A stretch of DNA of 64,000 bases from Micromonospora okii (GCF_020884795.1 NZ_BBZF01000015.1:80035-144034); one strand, 5' to 3'; shown: positions 16,884 through 25,746, numbered from the stretch's first letter. Numbers and translations are program-made. Notes: generated from the letters alone by a model not told the origin.

Positions 16884-17549
16884 ATGACCGACGGTGGCGG
16901 CCGGCCGAAGGGCCGGTGGCGGGCGTGGCGGCGCAGCCGCCCCTTCTGGGGCGGGCTGCTGGTCGCCCTCGGCGGCATCGAGATGCTCGTGACGCTGCGC
17001 GCGCCGCTGCCGGTGATCCTGAAGATCGGGCCGCAGGGGCTGGCCGGGTACCTCGTGCCGGTCGTCCTGCTGCTGTGCGGCGTGCTGCTGCTGACCCACC
17101 CGCCGCAGCGCGTGTTCTACGCGTTGGTCTCGATGGTGCTCGCCCTGGTCTCCTGGCTGACGTCCAACCTGGGCGGCTTCGTCATCGGGATGCTGCTCGC
17201 GCTGGTCGGCGCGTGCCTGGCGTTCGCCTGGACCCCGGTCAAGGCGCCGCGCGGCGCCGCCCGCCCGGCCGGTCCCGCCGAGCCGGACGACCCGGCGGCC
17301 GGGGGCCCGGCGGCCCTCACCGGGCCGCCCCCGGCCCTCGCCCGGCCCGGGCCGGCTCCCGCCCAGCCGGGGCCGGCTCCCGCCCAGCCGGGGCCGGCTC
17401 CCGCCCAGCCGGAGCCGCCTCATGCCCGGCCGGAGCCGCTTCCCGCCCAGCCGGGGCCGTCGACCTCCGCGCAGCCCGGGTCACCCGACGCGGCCGAGCC
17501 CACCCCCGCCGCCGACGGGCGGCACCGACGGGCGGCCGACCGGACGTAG
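16884..17549 (+). CDS. DUF6114 family membrane protein with Pro-rich repeat tail
   Basis: This 221-aa protein has four predicted membrane spans in residues 20-115 (FWGGLLVALGGIEML, AGYLVPVVLLLCGVLLL and two more). A long cytoplasmic or external tail follows, rich in Pro and Ala. The tail contains five 7-residue repeats of the PGPAPAQ type encoded by 21-bp DNA repeats. The membrane part fits DUF6114, found paired with DUF6230. The ATG lies 1 bp after the DUF6230 stop (TGAGATG), so translation is coupled. Tail length probably varies between strains through repeat slippage. Function unknown. Confidence 0.8.
   Translation: MTDGGGRPKGRWRAWRRSRPFWGGLLVALGGIEMLVTLRAPLPVILKIGPQGLAGYLVPVVLLLCGVLLLTHPPQRVFYALVSMVLALVSWLTSNLGGFVIGMLLALVGACLAFAWTPVKAPRGAARPAGPAEPDDPAAGGPAALTGPPPALARPGPAPAQPGPAPAQPGPAPAQPEPPHARPEPLPAQPGPSTSAQPGSPDAAEPTPAADGRHRRAADRT
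17346..17450 (+). repeat. Five 21-bp tandem repeats inside the DUF6114 gene
   Basis: Units at 17346, 17367, 17388, 17409 and 17430 each encode PGPAPAQ or a variant. The first three are nearly identical in DNA, and the last two have diverged (PEPPHAR, PEPLPAQ). Length is a multiple of three, so gain or loss of a unit keeps the frame. Confidence 0.85.
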
Positions 17550-17764
17550 CCGCACCGGCGGGCGGCCCCGGCGGGCCGCCCGCCGCGAGCCGGCCCACCG
17601 CCGCCGCAGGCGGCTTCCGCCGGGGTGCCGGGGTCGGCCCGCCCCAGTGCGCGCCCGCCCCGGGCGGCTTTCCCCGGGATGCCGGCCCCCGGGCCGTACG
17701 GTGCGTAACGTCTGTCCTGATCGGCACGGCCCGAGGGAACAGGCCGGCCCGGGACGGGAGAGGC

Positions 17765-18730
17765 ATGACCGACGTGCTCACGCCAGGCCGGGAGCCGCAC
17801 GTCCTGGGCCTGGTGATCCACCCGCGCAACGACGTCAGCGAGTCGGTCGCGACGGTGACGCGGGCCGCCCGGCGGCACGGCGCGCGGGTCGTGGCCCGCC
17901 CCGCCGACGCCGCCCGGCTGGGCGACGGCGTGTCGGCCGTGGACGACCGGGAGTTCGTCGAGCGCGTCGACACCGTGATCAGCCTCGGCGGGGACGGCAC
18001 CATGCTCGGGGCCATGCGCCTGATGGCGGGGCGGCAGACACCGGTGCTCGGGGTCTGCCACGGCAACCTCGGGTTCCTCATCGAGGTCTCCCCGGCGCAG
18101 CTCCCCACGGCCCTCGACGACCTCGCCGGCGGCCGGTTCCGCCTCGAACCGCACAGCTGCCTGGAGGTCACGGGCGGCACCGGCCTCCCCGGGCCGACCC
18201 CCGCGTTCAACGACCTCGTGGTCGCCGCCGACCGGCCGAGCAAGACCGCGACGGTCGACCTGGAGATCAACCACGTCCGGCACGGCTACTACCGCTGCGA
18301 CGCGGTGATCGCGTGCACCGCCACGGGTTCGACGGCCTACAACTACGCCGCGGGCGGCCCGGTCATCTCCCCGTCGATCCCCGCGATCGGGCTGACGCCG
18401 GTGGCGCCCATGTCGGGCATCGGCCGCGCCCTCGTCCTCGGCGGCGAGGACACCGTCGCCCTCTGCAACCCCTCCGAGCACCGGACGCTGCGGATGTCCC
18501 TCGACGGCGCGACCGGCGGCCGGCTCGAACCCCGGGGCCGGGTCACCCTGCGGCTGCGGCAGAACGTCGTCAACGTGGTCCGGTTCGATCCCGACGCCCT
18601 CGGGTGCCGCAACCGCGTCAGGCTCAGCCTCCTCGACCTGCCGCTGCGCCCCGACCAACTGCTCGAACTCGTACCCGACCACCTGCGGGAGCGCGCCCGG
18701 CGGCTGCGGCACGCGCCGGCCGCACCCTAG
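17765..18730 (+). CDS. nadK: NAD(+)/NADH kinase
   Basis: This 321-aa cytoplasmic enzyme phosphorylates NAD to NADP. The diagnostic GGDGT is at residues 75-79, followed by GNLGFL, then NDLVV and TATGSTAYNYAAGGPV, which line the active site in the family. The ATG is preceded by GGGAGAGG. It stands alone, and most actinobacteria keep the main NAD kinase gene beside recN, so this may be a second paralogue; the other cannot be seen here. The TAG stop overlaps the convergent murD2 stop by 4 bp (CTAG, 18727-18730). Confidence 0.92.
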   Translation: MTDVLTPGREPHVLGLVIHPRNDVSESVATVTRAARRHGARVVARPADAARLGDGVSAVDDREFVERVDTVISLGGDGTMLGAMRLMAGRQTPVLGVCHGNLGFLIEVSPAQLPTALDDLAGGRFRLEPHSCLEVTGGTGLPGPTPAFNDLVVAADRPSKTATVDLEINHVRHGYYRCDAVIACTATGSTAYNYAAGGPVISPSIPAIGLTPVAPMSGIGRALVLGGEDTVALCNPSEHRTLRMSLDGATGGRLEPRGRVTLRLRQNVVNVVRFDPDALGCRNRVRLSLLDLPLRPDQLLELVPDHLRERARRLRHAPAAP

Positions 18731-20076
18731 CCGGCGGCGGTGTCGCGGACCGCCTCGGCGAAGACCTCCGAGCGGTGCTCGAAGTTGCGGAACCGGCCGT
18801 AGCTGGGCGCGGCCGGCGAGAGCAGCACCACCCCGTCGGCCGGGGTCAGCTCCCGGGCCCGGCGCACGGCGGCGACCAGATCCTCCACCACCTCGGAGCG
18901 CACCCTCGGCAGGCCGGCGAGGGCGGCCACGATCCGCTCGCCGCTGTCCGGCACGCCGAGCACGGTGATCTCGCGCTCGGCCAGGTGCTCGCGCAGCGGC
19001 GTGTAGTCCAGCCCCCGGTCGGTGCCGCCGACGATCACCGTCAACGGCCGCCCCTCGTACGCGTCGATGGCGTGCATCGCCGCGTACGGGCTGGTGGCGA
19101 GGGTGTCGTCGACGAAGGTCAGCCCGGACGGGTCGACGATCTCGGTGAGCCGGTGGGCCAGCCCGTGGAACCCGGCGACGGCGACCGCGAGGGTGTCCCG
19201 CTGTGCCGCCACGTCCACGCCGAGGGCGTCCAGCACGGCGAGGGCGACGCAGAGGTTGCCCTCGTTGTGCCGGCCCACCAGCGGCAGCACCGCGCGCGGG
19301 AACAGTGGCCGGTCGCCGAGGTGGAACCAGGGCGCGCCGTCGGGGCCGGCGGCCACGTGGGTGGTGTCCGGCGTGCCGGCGCGCACGGCCGGGCGGTCGC
19401 CCAGCTCGGCGGCGAGGCGCGGGTCGGCGCCGTTGACCACCACCGTCTCCGGCCCGTGGGCGAGCAGGTTGAGCTTGTCCCGGTAGTACTCCCGCTCGCC
19501 GCCGTGCGCGTCCAGGTGCTCGGGGAAGAGGGCGGTGACCACGGCCACCCGGGGCGAGTCGGCCAGGTCGGCGCACTGGTAGCTGGACAGCTCCAGCACG
19601 TACAGGTCGGCGTCGGGCAGGTCGAGCAGCGGCACCCCGATGTTGCCGCCGAAGACGTTCGGCCGGTCGACGGCCGTGAGCAGGTGGCTGATCAGGCTGG
19701 ACGTGGTGGACTTGCCCTTGCTGCCGGTCACCCCGACGGTGCGCCGGGCGTGGTCGGCCATCCACAGCGCGCTGCCCTGGGTGACGGTGACGCCCCGGCG
19801 GCGCAGCTCGACCAGCCACGGGTGGGTGTTCGGCACCCCGGGCGAGCGGACCACCACCTCGGCGGCGGCGAGCCGGGCGAAGCCCTCCTCGCCGGTGACC
19901 AGCGGGGCCGCCTCGGCCAGCGCCCCCTCCCAGGACAGGGAGAGGAAGTTGGCGCTGTCGTCCACGGCCACCAGCTCGGCCGGGCCGTGCGCGGCGATCG
20001 CGGTCACGGCCGCCCGGCCCTCCCGGCCGGTGCCCCAGACGGCGACGGTACGTCCGCGCAGGTCAGACAAGCGCAC
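18727..20076 (-). CDS. murD2: MurD2-type UDP-MurNAc-L-alanine:L-glutamate ligase
   Basis: This 449-aa Mur ligase has an N-terminal Rossmann-like domain (VAVWGTGREGRAA), a central ATPase domain with P-loop TGSKGKST and a C-terminal Mur ligase domain. It resembles MurD, but its neighbour is MurL. In Xanthomonas oryzae the MurD2 enzyme adds L-Glu, rather than D-Glu, to UDP-MurNAc-L-Ala and MurL then epimerises it; I assign the same role here. The GTG start has GAGGAG 8 nt upstream; the open frame upstream is not coding. It is divergent from murL across 88 bp, which suggests coordinated expression. A standard MurD elsewhere in the genome cannot be excluded. Confidence 0.85.
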   Translation of the reverse strand: MRLSDLRGRTVAVWGTGREGRAAVTAIAAHGPAELVAVDDSANFLSLSWEGALAEAAPLVTGEEGFARLAAAEVVVRSPGVPNTHPWLVELRRRGVTVTQGSALWMADHARRTVGVTGSKGKSTTSSLISHLLTAVDRPNVFGGNIGVPLLDLPDADLYVLELSSYQCADLADSPRVAVVTALFPEHLDAHGGEREYYRDKLNLLAHGPETVVVNGADPRLAAELGDRPAVRAGTPDTTHVAAGPDGAPWFHLGDRPLFPRAVLPLVGRHNEGNLCVALAVLDALGVDVAAQRDTLAVAVAGFHGLAHRLTEIVDPSGLTFVDDTLATSPYAAMHAIDAYEGRPLTVIVGGTDRGLDYTPLREHLAEREITVLGVPDSGERIVAALAGLPRVRSEVVEDLVAAVRRARELTPADGVVLLSPAAPSYGRFRNFEHRSEVFAEAVRDTAAG

Positions 20077-20164
20077 AGGGGTTCTCCTCGGGCTGGGGGT
20101 CGGTGGGCGGTCCCGGTCCGGCGCAGCCGGGCACGGCCGGACGAACCAGGGCCTAGTATGGCGT
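20077..20164. promoter_or_regulatory. Divergent promoter region, murD2 and murL
   Basis: This 88-bp spacer carries the murD2 ribosome site on the left. On the right TAGTAT (20154-20159) ends 5 nt before the GTG of murL. No Shine-Dalgarno precedes that GTG, so murL is probably transcribed and translated from the same point. Confidence 0.5.
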
Positions 20165-21508
20165 GTGCCCAACGAGCAGCTCCGGCGGATGGACGCCTTC
20201 ACCTTCCCGTCCTACTCGATCGACCTCGCCACCGGCGAGGCGTTGTTCGACTACGCCCTCACCGGCCCCGACGGCGAGCAGCGGTTCACCGAGGTGATCA
20301 CCCTGCCGCTGCCCGCCGAGCCGCCGTCGGACGCGACGGTGGCGACCCTCGGCCGGGTCCTGGAACTGCTGCACGTCGTCGCCGGGGTCAGCTACTACAA
20401 GGCCGCCGCGCCGCGCCGGCTGGTGCTGCCCGCGCCGCTGGGCCCGGCCGCCGCCGAGCTGGTCACCGCCGTCTACACCAGGGGCCTCGCCGAGTACGCG
20501 TACCGCAACCAGCTCCCGCACGTGCTGGAGCTGGCCCCCGAGATCCCGCCCGGGGAGGTGTCGCCCGCCCGCGAGTACGACAACTCGGGCCTGCGCCCGC
20601 TGTCGGCCGTCGGCGGCGGCAAGGACTCGATCGTCAGCCTGGAGGCGCTGCGCCACGCCGGCCTCGACCCGGTGCCGTTCTCGGTGAACCCGAACCACGT
20701 CATCGTCTCGGTCAACGAGGCGTCCGGGCTGCCCGCCCTGGCCGCCCGGCGGCGCATCGACCCGGTGCTGTTCGACCTCAACGCCGCCGGCGCGCGCAAC
20801 GGGCACATCCCGGTCACCGCGATCAACTCGCTGATCGCGGTCGCCACGGCGGTGCTCAACGGCCTGGGCCCGGTGGTGATGTCCAACGAGCGCTCCGCCT
20901 CCGACCCGAACCTGGTCTGGAACGGGCACGAGATCAACCACCAGTGGTCGAAGGGGGTCGAGGCGGAGGGGCTGCTGCGGGCGGCGCTGGCCGAGCACGC
21001 GGGGCTGACCGAGCCGTACTTCTCGCTGCTGCGCTCGCTCTCCGAGCTGCACATCGCCCGGCTGTTCGCCGGCATCGACCGGTACGACGACGTGGTGACG
21101 AGCTGCAACGCGGCGTTCAAGCTGCGCGACGCCAGCGAGCGGTGGTGCCGCGACTGCCCGAAGTGCCGGTTCGTCTTCCTGGCCATGGCGCCGTTCATGC
21201 CGCGCGAGCGGGTCACCCACATCTTCGGCGGTGACCTGCTGGCCGACGAGTCCCAGATCGCGGGGTACCGGGAGCTGCTGGGCGTGGACGGGCACAAGCC
21301 GTTCGAGTGCGTCGGCGAGGTCGAGGAGTCGGTGGTGGCGCTCGGCCTCCTCGCCGAGCAGGACCAGTGGCGCGAAGCCCCGGTGGTGCGGGCCCTGGTC
21401 GCCGCCGTCCCCGAGGATGCCTGGTCGACGGCGAGCACCTCTGACGTCTTCACCCCGACCGGCCCGAACCACATCCCCACCCCGTACGCCAAGACCCTGA
21501 CCCCCTGA
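20165..21508 (+). CDS. murL: UDP-MurNAc-L-Ala-L-Glu epimerase
   Basis: This 447-aa protein is recognised as MurL by SAVGGGKDS (residues 147-155, an ATP pyrophosphatase-like loop), the SFSVNPNH-like PVPFSVNPNHVIVSVNE stretch, SNERSAS, and the Cys cluster WCRDCPKC near the C-terminus. The family converts the terminal L-Glu of UDP-MurNAc-L-Ala-L-Glu to D-Glu using ATP, making glutamate racemase dispensable. The GTG start at 20165 is supported by TAGTAT just upstream; ATG 20189 is an in-frame alternative. It is divergent from murD2. A palindromic spacer repeat follows the gene. Confidence 0.88.
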   Translation: MPNEQLRRMDAFTFPSYSIDLATGEALFDYALTGPDGEQRFTEVITLPLPAEPPSDATVATLGRVLELLHVVAGVSYYKAAAPRRLVLPAPLGPAAAELVTAVYTRGLAEYAYRNQLPHVLELAPEIPPGEVSPAREYDNSGLRPLSAVGGGKDSIVSLEALRHAGLDPVPFSVNPNHVIVSVNEASGLPALAARRRIDPVLFDLNAAGARNGHIPVTAINSLIAVATAVLNGLGPVVMSNERSASDPNLVWNGHEINHQWSKGVEAEGLLRAALAEHAGLTEPYFSLLRSLSELHIARLFAGIDRYDDVVTSCNAAFKLRDASERWCRDCPKCRFVFLAMAPFMPRERVTHIFGGDLLADESQIAGYRELLGVDGHKPFECVGEVEESVVALGLLAEQDQWREAPVVRALVAAVPEDAWSTASTSDVFTPTGPNHIPTPYAKTLTP

Positions 21509-21533
21509 CCTGACCTCTCCCTCTCCCCCGCCT

Positions 21534-21604
21534 CCCCGTGTTGATCAAGAGGCTTACGTCAGGAACGGGCCGAATCCCTGACGCAAACCTCTTGATCAAC
21601 GGGG
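21534..21604. repeat. Palindromic spacer repeat (REP-like) between convergent genes
   Basis: The left arm (21534-21563) and right arm (21577-21604) are nearly complementary over 28 bp. They share CCCCGT, TTGATCAAGAGG and CGTCAGG blocks and differ by a 2-base insertion and two substitutions. Each arm holds the short palindrome TTGATCAA. Such elements look like dispersed actinobacterial spacer repeats. The position between the murL and pucR stops would let it act as a bidirectional terminator. Confidence 0.7.
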
Positions 21605-21630
21605 CCTTGGGGTGGGGCGGGGTGGGTGGG

Positions 21631-23538
21631 TCAGCGGGTGCGGATGGCGTCCAGGGTCAGCAGGGCCACGTGGAGGGAGAGGGCGACCTCCACCGAGTCG
21701 AGGTCGACGTCCAGGACGCGGGCGATGCGGGCCAGCCGCTCGTAGAAGGCGGGCCGGGACAGGTGCGCCGCGGCAGCCGCCGCCGACTTGTTGCGGCCCT
21801 GCTCCAGGTACGTCCGCAGGGTGCCCAGGAGCTGCTCGCGGGGGTGCCGGGCGTCGTACGCCAGCAGTGCCCCCAGCTCTCGCTCGACGAACGTCTGCAA
21901 TCGCGGCTCGTCGCGCAGCAGATGCAGCAGGCCGGCGAGCCCGACGTGCGGGAGCCGGAAGATCGGCAGGTCCCGGCGGTCCCGGCGGGCGGCGTCGGCG
22001 ACCTGCCGCGCCTCGACCAGTGAGCGGCGCGCCTCCCGCAGGCTGCCCACCCCGCTGCCGGCGGCGACGATCACCGCCCCGGGGCCGGGGGTTCGGGGCG
22101 CCGAACCGGCGGGGCCGGCCGGGCCGGCGGTTCCGGTGGCGCTGGCCGGGCCGGCGCTGCCGGCGGGGCCCGCCGGTCGGGTCGGGCCCCCGGGGCGGGA
22201 CGGGGCGGGATCGGCCAACCGGGGCGGGGCGGCGTCGATCCGGTTGCGGCGCAGCGCGGCGGCGAACCCGGCCAGCGCCCGCTCCTCGGCCGCCGGGTCG
22301 GGCAGGGCGAGCAGCACGCCGACGGCCTGGTCGTCGACGGCGCTGCTCAGGCCGGTCAGCTTCGCCTCGCGCAGGGCCTGCCCGACCGCCTCGGACAGGT
22401 CGCGCAGCCGGGCCGGCCCGGCCTCCGGGTCGACCGGGCCGGGCTCCCCCGGGCCCTCGGCCGCCGGGTCGTCGCCGCGGTACCGCACCATCACGCCGAC
22501 CAGGTGGCGGCGTTCCAGCACCACGCCGAGCGCCCGCGCGCGCAGGGCCACCTCGTCCACCGGACGGGAGTGGTCCAGCAGGGCGGTGAGCAGGGTCCGG
22601 TGGATCTGCCGCTCCAGCCCCTCGGCGTCGCGCCGGATCAGCCGGCCCAGGGCGAGGGTGGAGGCCGCCCGCTCGACGAGGATGGTCAACCGGGTCGGCG
22701 GGTCGGCGGGTCGCCCAGCCCGGTCGGCAGGGTCCGGCCCGACCCCGCCACCGGGGGCCGAGCCCGGGACCGGGACGGGGGTGGGGGCAGCCGCGGGGGT
22801 GGACAGTTCGCCGCTCACCGGCCAGCGCAGCAGCAGTCGCCCCCAGTCCTGCCCCCGCGCGCCGACGGTGGTCACCAGCCAGCCGCTGTCGGCGTCGTAC
22901 GCGGTCCGCCCGACCGGGCGGATGCGCCGCGAGTGCTGCTCCCAGCCGTCCAGCAGCAGCTCGGCGCTCTCCCCCGCCGGGTCGTACGCGAGCACCTGCC
23001 GGGAGAGGTTCTCCAGCACCACCGGGCAGCCGGACAGCCGGGCGGCCTGCCGGACCACCTCGGCCGGCCCGGCGCCCTCGACCGACAGCTCGGTGAACCG
23101 CTGGTGAATCTCCTCCGTGGCCCGCAGCTCGGTGAGCTGGGCGTCGACGATCAGCGCGTGCACCGCCTCGGTGACCCGCACGAACGGGGTGGCCCGGCGC
23201 AGCTCGACCAGGAGCAGCCCGCGCCGCTCGGCGGCGGCGGCCATCACCCGGGGCACCGCGCTGACGTACCGACGGCCCAGCTCCACGACGAGCCCGGACA
23301 CCCCGACGTCGGCCAGGTCGCCGATGAACGCCCGCAGCCCCGCGTCGTCGGCGGGCAGCCCGATGCCGGTGGTGAGTACCAGTTCGCCGCCGCGCAGCAG
23401 GGCGGCGATGTCGGGCACCTCGGCCACGTGCACCCAGCGCACCGGCCGATCCAGGGCAGCACCGCCCCCGGCCACCAGGCGGGGCGCGCCGTGGCGGACC
23501 GGGTCGAGCGCAAGGACCTCTCGGACGGTGGGAAACAC
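21631..23538 (-). CDS. PucR-family transcriptional regulator
   Basis: This protein of about 635 aa has an N-terminal PucR sensory domain (about residues 1-120, WVHVAEVPDIAALLRGGELV), a middle GGDEF-like degenerate region split by Pro/Gly/Ala-rich low-complexity inserts (near residues 260 and 430), and a C-terminal PucR helix-turn-helix (about 575-630, NKSAAAAAAHLSRPAFYERL). The family activates purine, amino acid or proline catabolism genes. GTG 23538 is preferred to GTG 23547 because TAGCGT (complement of 23546-23551) lies 7 nt before it, matching the leaderless pattern. It is divergent from a serine hydrolase gene, a possible target. Confidence 0.85.
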   Translation of the reverse strand: MFPTVREVLALDPVRHGAPRLVAGGGAALDRPVRWVHVAEVPDIAALLRGGELVLTTGIGLPADDAGLRAFIGDLADVGVSGLVVELGRRYVSAVPRVMAAAAERRGLLLVELRRATPFVRVTEAVHALIVDAQLTELRATEEIHQRFTELSVEGAGPAEVVRQAARLSGCPVVLENLSRQVLAYDPAGESAELLLDGWEQHSRRIRPVGRTAYDADSGWLVTTVGARGQDWGRLLLRWPVSGELSTPAAAPTPVPVPGSAPGGGVGPDPADRAGRPADPPTRLTILVERAASTLALGRLIRRDAEGLERQIHRTLLTALLDHSRPVDEVALRARALGVVLERRHLVGVMVRYRGDDPAAEGPGEPGPVDPEAGPARLRDLSEAVGQALREAKLTGLSSAVDDQAVGVLLALPDPAAEERALAGFAAALRRNRIDAAPPRLADPAPSRPGGPTRPAGPAGSAGPASATGTAGPAGPAGSAPRTPGPGAVIVAAGSGVGSLREARRSLVEARQVADAARRDRRDLPIFRLPHVGLAGLLHLLRDEPRLQTFVERELGALLAYDARHPREQLLGTLRTYLEQGRNKSAAAAAAHLSRPAFYERLARIARVLDVDLDSVEVALSLHVALLTLDAIRTR

Positions 23539-23655
23539 GGGCGACACGCTACCGTCCGTGACGTCGATCCTGTACCACCAGTCGGCCCGGCCGTATCCCC
23601 GACATCGATCTGTGCAGTACGGTTCCTTCGACCACGATCAATTGGAAGGGGTCGC

Positions 23656-24936
23656 ATGGACGGGACAACTGTCAGCCGGCGCGGGTTCGGCAAGCTGGTG
23701 GGTGCCGCCGCAGGGGCGGGGGCGCTGGGGGCGCTCGGGGTGGGCGCAACGGCGGCCCAGGCCGTGGGCACCTGGACCGCCACCGGCACCACGGTCGCCG
23801 CGCTGAGCGCGTTCGACAACGCGATGAAGGCGTTCATGCAGGCCAGAAGCATTTCTGCCGGGCAGCTCGCGGTCACCTATCAGGGGCGGTTGGTGCTCGC
23901 CCGGGGATACAGCGACAACTCCCCCCAGCCCATCCAGCCGACCTCGCTGTTCCGGGTGGCCAGCCTCTCCAAGTCGCTGACCGCCGCCGCGCTGGTCCGG
24001 CTGGCCCAGGACGGCAAGCTGAGCCTCGACGACCCGATCACGAAGTTCCTCCAGTTCACCCCGCCGGCCGGCCAGGTGGCCGATTCCCGGCTGCCCCAGG
24101 TCACCCTCCGGCGGCTGCTCCAGCACACCGGCGGTTGGAACCTGGACCTGACCGCGTTCGACCCCCTGTTCAAGGACCAGGTCATCGCCAGCTCGCTCGG
24201 GGTGCCGATGGAGCTGACGCACGCCGACGTCATCCGGTACATGTCCGGCCAGCCGCTGTCGCACGCCCCGGGCTCGACGGTCTCCTACAGCAACTACGGC
24301 TACCTGCTGGCCGGCCGGATCGTGGAAAAGGTCAGCGGCCTGCCCTACGAGACGTACGTGCGGCAGAAGCTGCTCACGCCGCTGGGCATCACCCGGATGG
24401 CGACCGGCTGGACGATCAGCCCGCACAGCGGCGAGGTCGGCTACGAGTCCCAGTACACGGGCCCGACCGTGCTGGACAACTCCGGCACGATCGTCAACGC
24501 CCCGTACGGCACATTCAGCATGCGGCTGCACGACGCCAACGGCGGCTGGCTCGCCTCGGCGGTCGACCTGGTCCGCTGGGCACGCGCCTTCGAAAGCGGC
24601 AGCACGGTGCTCAACAGCACCTCGACCGCGCAGGTCTTCGCCACGCCCGCCGGGCTCGGGGTGAATCCGGACGGTTGGTACTACGGGATGGGCTGGGCGG
24701 TCCGCCCGGTCACCGGCGGCACCGGACGCAACATCTGGCACACCGGCAGTTTCGCCGGCACGTACAGCCTGATGGTCCGCACGTACAACGGGCTGAGCTG
24801 GGCGGCCGTGTTCAACCGACGCGACGATCCCTCCGGGCTGAGCTACGCCGCGATCGACTCCGCGCTGTGGACGGCGGCGAGCGCCGTGACCAGCTGGCCG
24901 ACCCACGACTTCTGGTCGACGTACTTCACCCCCTGA
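23656..24936 (+). CDS. Tat-exported serine hydrolase (beta-lactamase/DD-peptidase family)
   Basis: This 426-aa precursor has a twin-arginine signal (SRRGFGKL, residues 7-14, cut near AAQA at about 36). The catalytic domain carries the class C motifs: S-x-x-K (SLSK, about residue 110), YSN (SYSNYG) and HTG (HTGSF) near the C-terminus. Such proteins are D-alanyl-D-alanine carboxypeptidases, esterases or beta-lactamase-like enzymes outside the membrane. The ATG is preceded by GGAAGGGG. It is divergent from PucR across 117 bp. Substrate unknown; a peptidoglycan-related role is an inference from the family and the nearby murL. Confidence 0.87.
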   Translation: MDGTTVSRRGFGKLVGAAAGAGALGALGVGATAAQAVGTWTATGTTVAALSAFDNAMKAFMQARSISAGQLAVTYQGRLVLARGYSDNSPQPIQPTSLFRVASLSKSLTAAALVRLAQDGKLSLDDPITKFLQFTPPAGQVADSRLPQVTLRRLLQHTGGWNLDLTAFDPLFKDQVIASSLGVPMELTHADVIRYMSGQPLSHAPGSTVSYSNYGYLLAGRIVEKVSGLPYETYVRQKLLTPLGITRMATGWTISPHSGEVGYESQYTGPTVLDNSGTIVNAPYGTFSMRLHDANGGWLASAVDLVRWARAFESGSTVLNSTSTAQVFATPAGLGVNPDGWYYGMGWAVRPVTGGTGRNIWHTGSFAGTYSLMVRTYNGLSWAAVFNRRDDPSGLSYAAIDSALWTAASAVTSWPTHDFWSTYFTP

Positions 24937-24943
24937 CTCGGCC

Positions 24944-24977
24944 GCCGGCGGTGGGCGGAACGTCGCCCGCCGCCGGC
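24944..24977 (+). terminator. Terminator-like hairpin after the serine hydrolase gene
   Basis: Arms of 14 bp (24944-24957 and 24964-24977) pair with one mismatch around a 6-nt loop, 7 nt after the stop codon. No U-tract follows. The remaining spacer to 25235 holds no convincing gene. Confidence 0.6.
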
Positions 24978-25235
24978 GCGGGGACGGGGAGGCCCCGCCG
25001 CTCAGTCCCGGGCCCGCGCCCAGTTGAGAAGACGTTCCTGCAGGTTGAGGAAGATCAAGCGCGCACGAACGGCGGCAGACGGTGCGGACGGTGGGGTAGG
25101 TCGCCGGCTGGTCCGACTCAGCGGCAGACCGACGCTTGCTGTCCTCATCCCGATCCGTCGGCCACGCCCGGTGGCCTCGTCAACGGCTGAACTGCCGGAG
25201 TCACAGCTGCCACGGCGACAGGCTACGTTGCTCGG

Positions 25236-25676
25236 ATGAGTCTCCTCGATGACGTCGCAAGGCGTGACGGTTGGCGGTGCTGGGTGTGTGACGAGCCAGT
25301 CGACGCCGAGATGTCGGTGAACGACCCGCGTGGTCCCAGCGTCGACAGCCGCACAGCCGACAAGAAATCCAAGGTCGCCGAGCGACTCGCGCACCGAGCC
25401 TGCAACACCCGCAAGGGCGCGGTCAAGGTGGTCATCGCCTGGCCGGACCGTCTGCACGTGGTGGAGCCCGCGCCGCTGATCACCGTCGCCGAGCGGCTCG
25501 AACGCAAGGGTGGCCGCGAGTTGGTCGCCCGCTGCCCGAGCAGGAAGGACGCCCAGGAGGCGGCGGACTGGCTGGTCGACCGGTTCTCCCGGCTGGTGCC
25601 CGGGCTGCCGGTGACCGCAAGCGTCGACGCCGGCGGCGGACAGTACCTCGTCGCCCTGGCCACCGGCCGCCGCTGA
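25236..25676 (+). CDS. HNH-nuclease-like small protein
   Basis: This is a 146-aa protein. Its first 65 residues have the spacing of a zinc-bound HNH motif: RDGWRCWVCDEPVD, then a short insert, then LAHRACNTRKG with H and C-N. The middle His usual in HNH nucleases is not obvious, so activity is uncertain. The remainder (VVIAWPDRLHVVEPAPL and following) has no clear relative. The ATG follows TACGTT (25224-25229) by 6 nt with no Shine-Dalgarno, so it is probably leaderless. Codon use here is less GC-biased than in flanking genes, and the gene lies at the edge of the argG-fragment island, which suggests acquisition by transfer. Confidence 0.6.
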   Translation: MSLLDDVARRDGWRCWVCDEPVDAEMSVNDPRGPSVDSRTADKKSKVAERLAHRACNTRKGAVKVVIAWPDRLHVVEPAPLITVAERLERKGGRELVARCPSRKDAQEAADWLVDRFSRLVPGLPVTASVDAGGGQYLVALATGRR

Positions 25677-25746
25677 CCGGTGGCCCTGGTCGGCGGGCCA
25701 GCGCCTTGTCAGGCTGGCTGATGTCTCCGACCACCGCCTCGTCAGG

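Noticed and set aside
17346..17450. Possible CRISPR or mobile repeat
   Set aside because: The 21-bp units are contiguous, in frame and encode a Pro-rich tail. There are no spacers.
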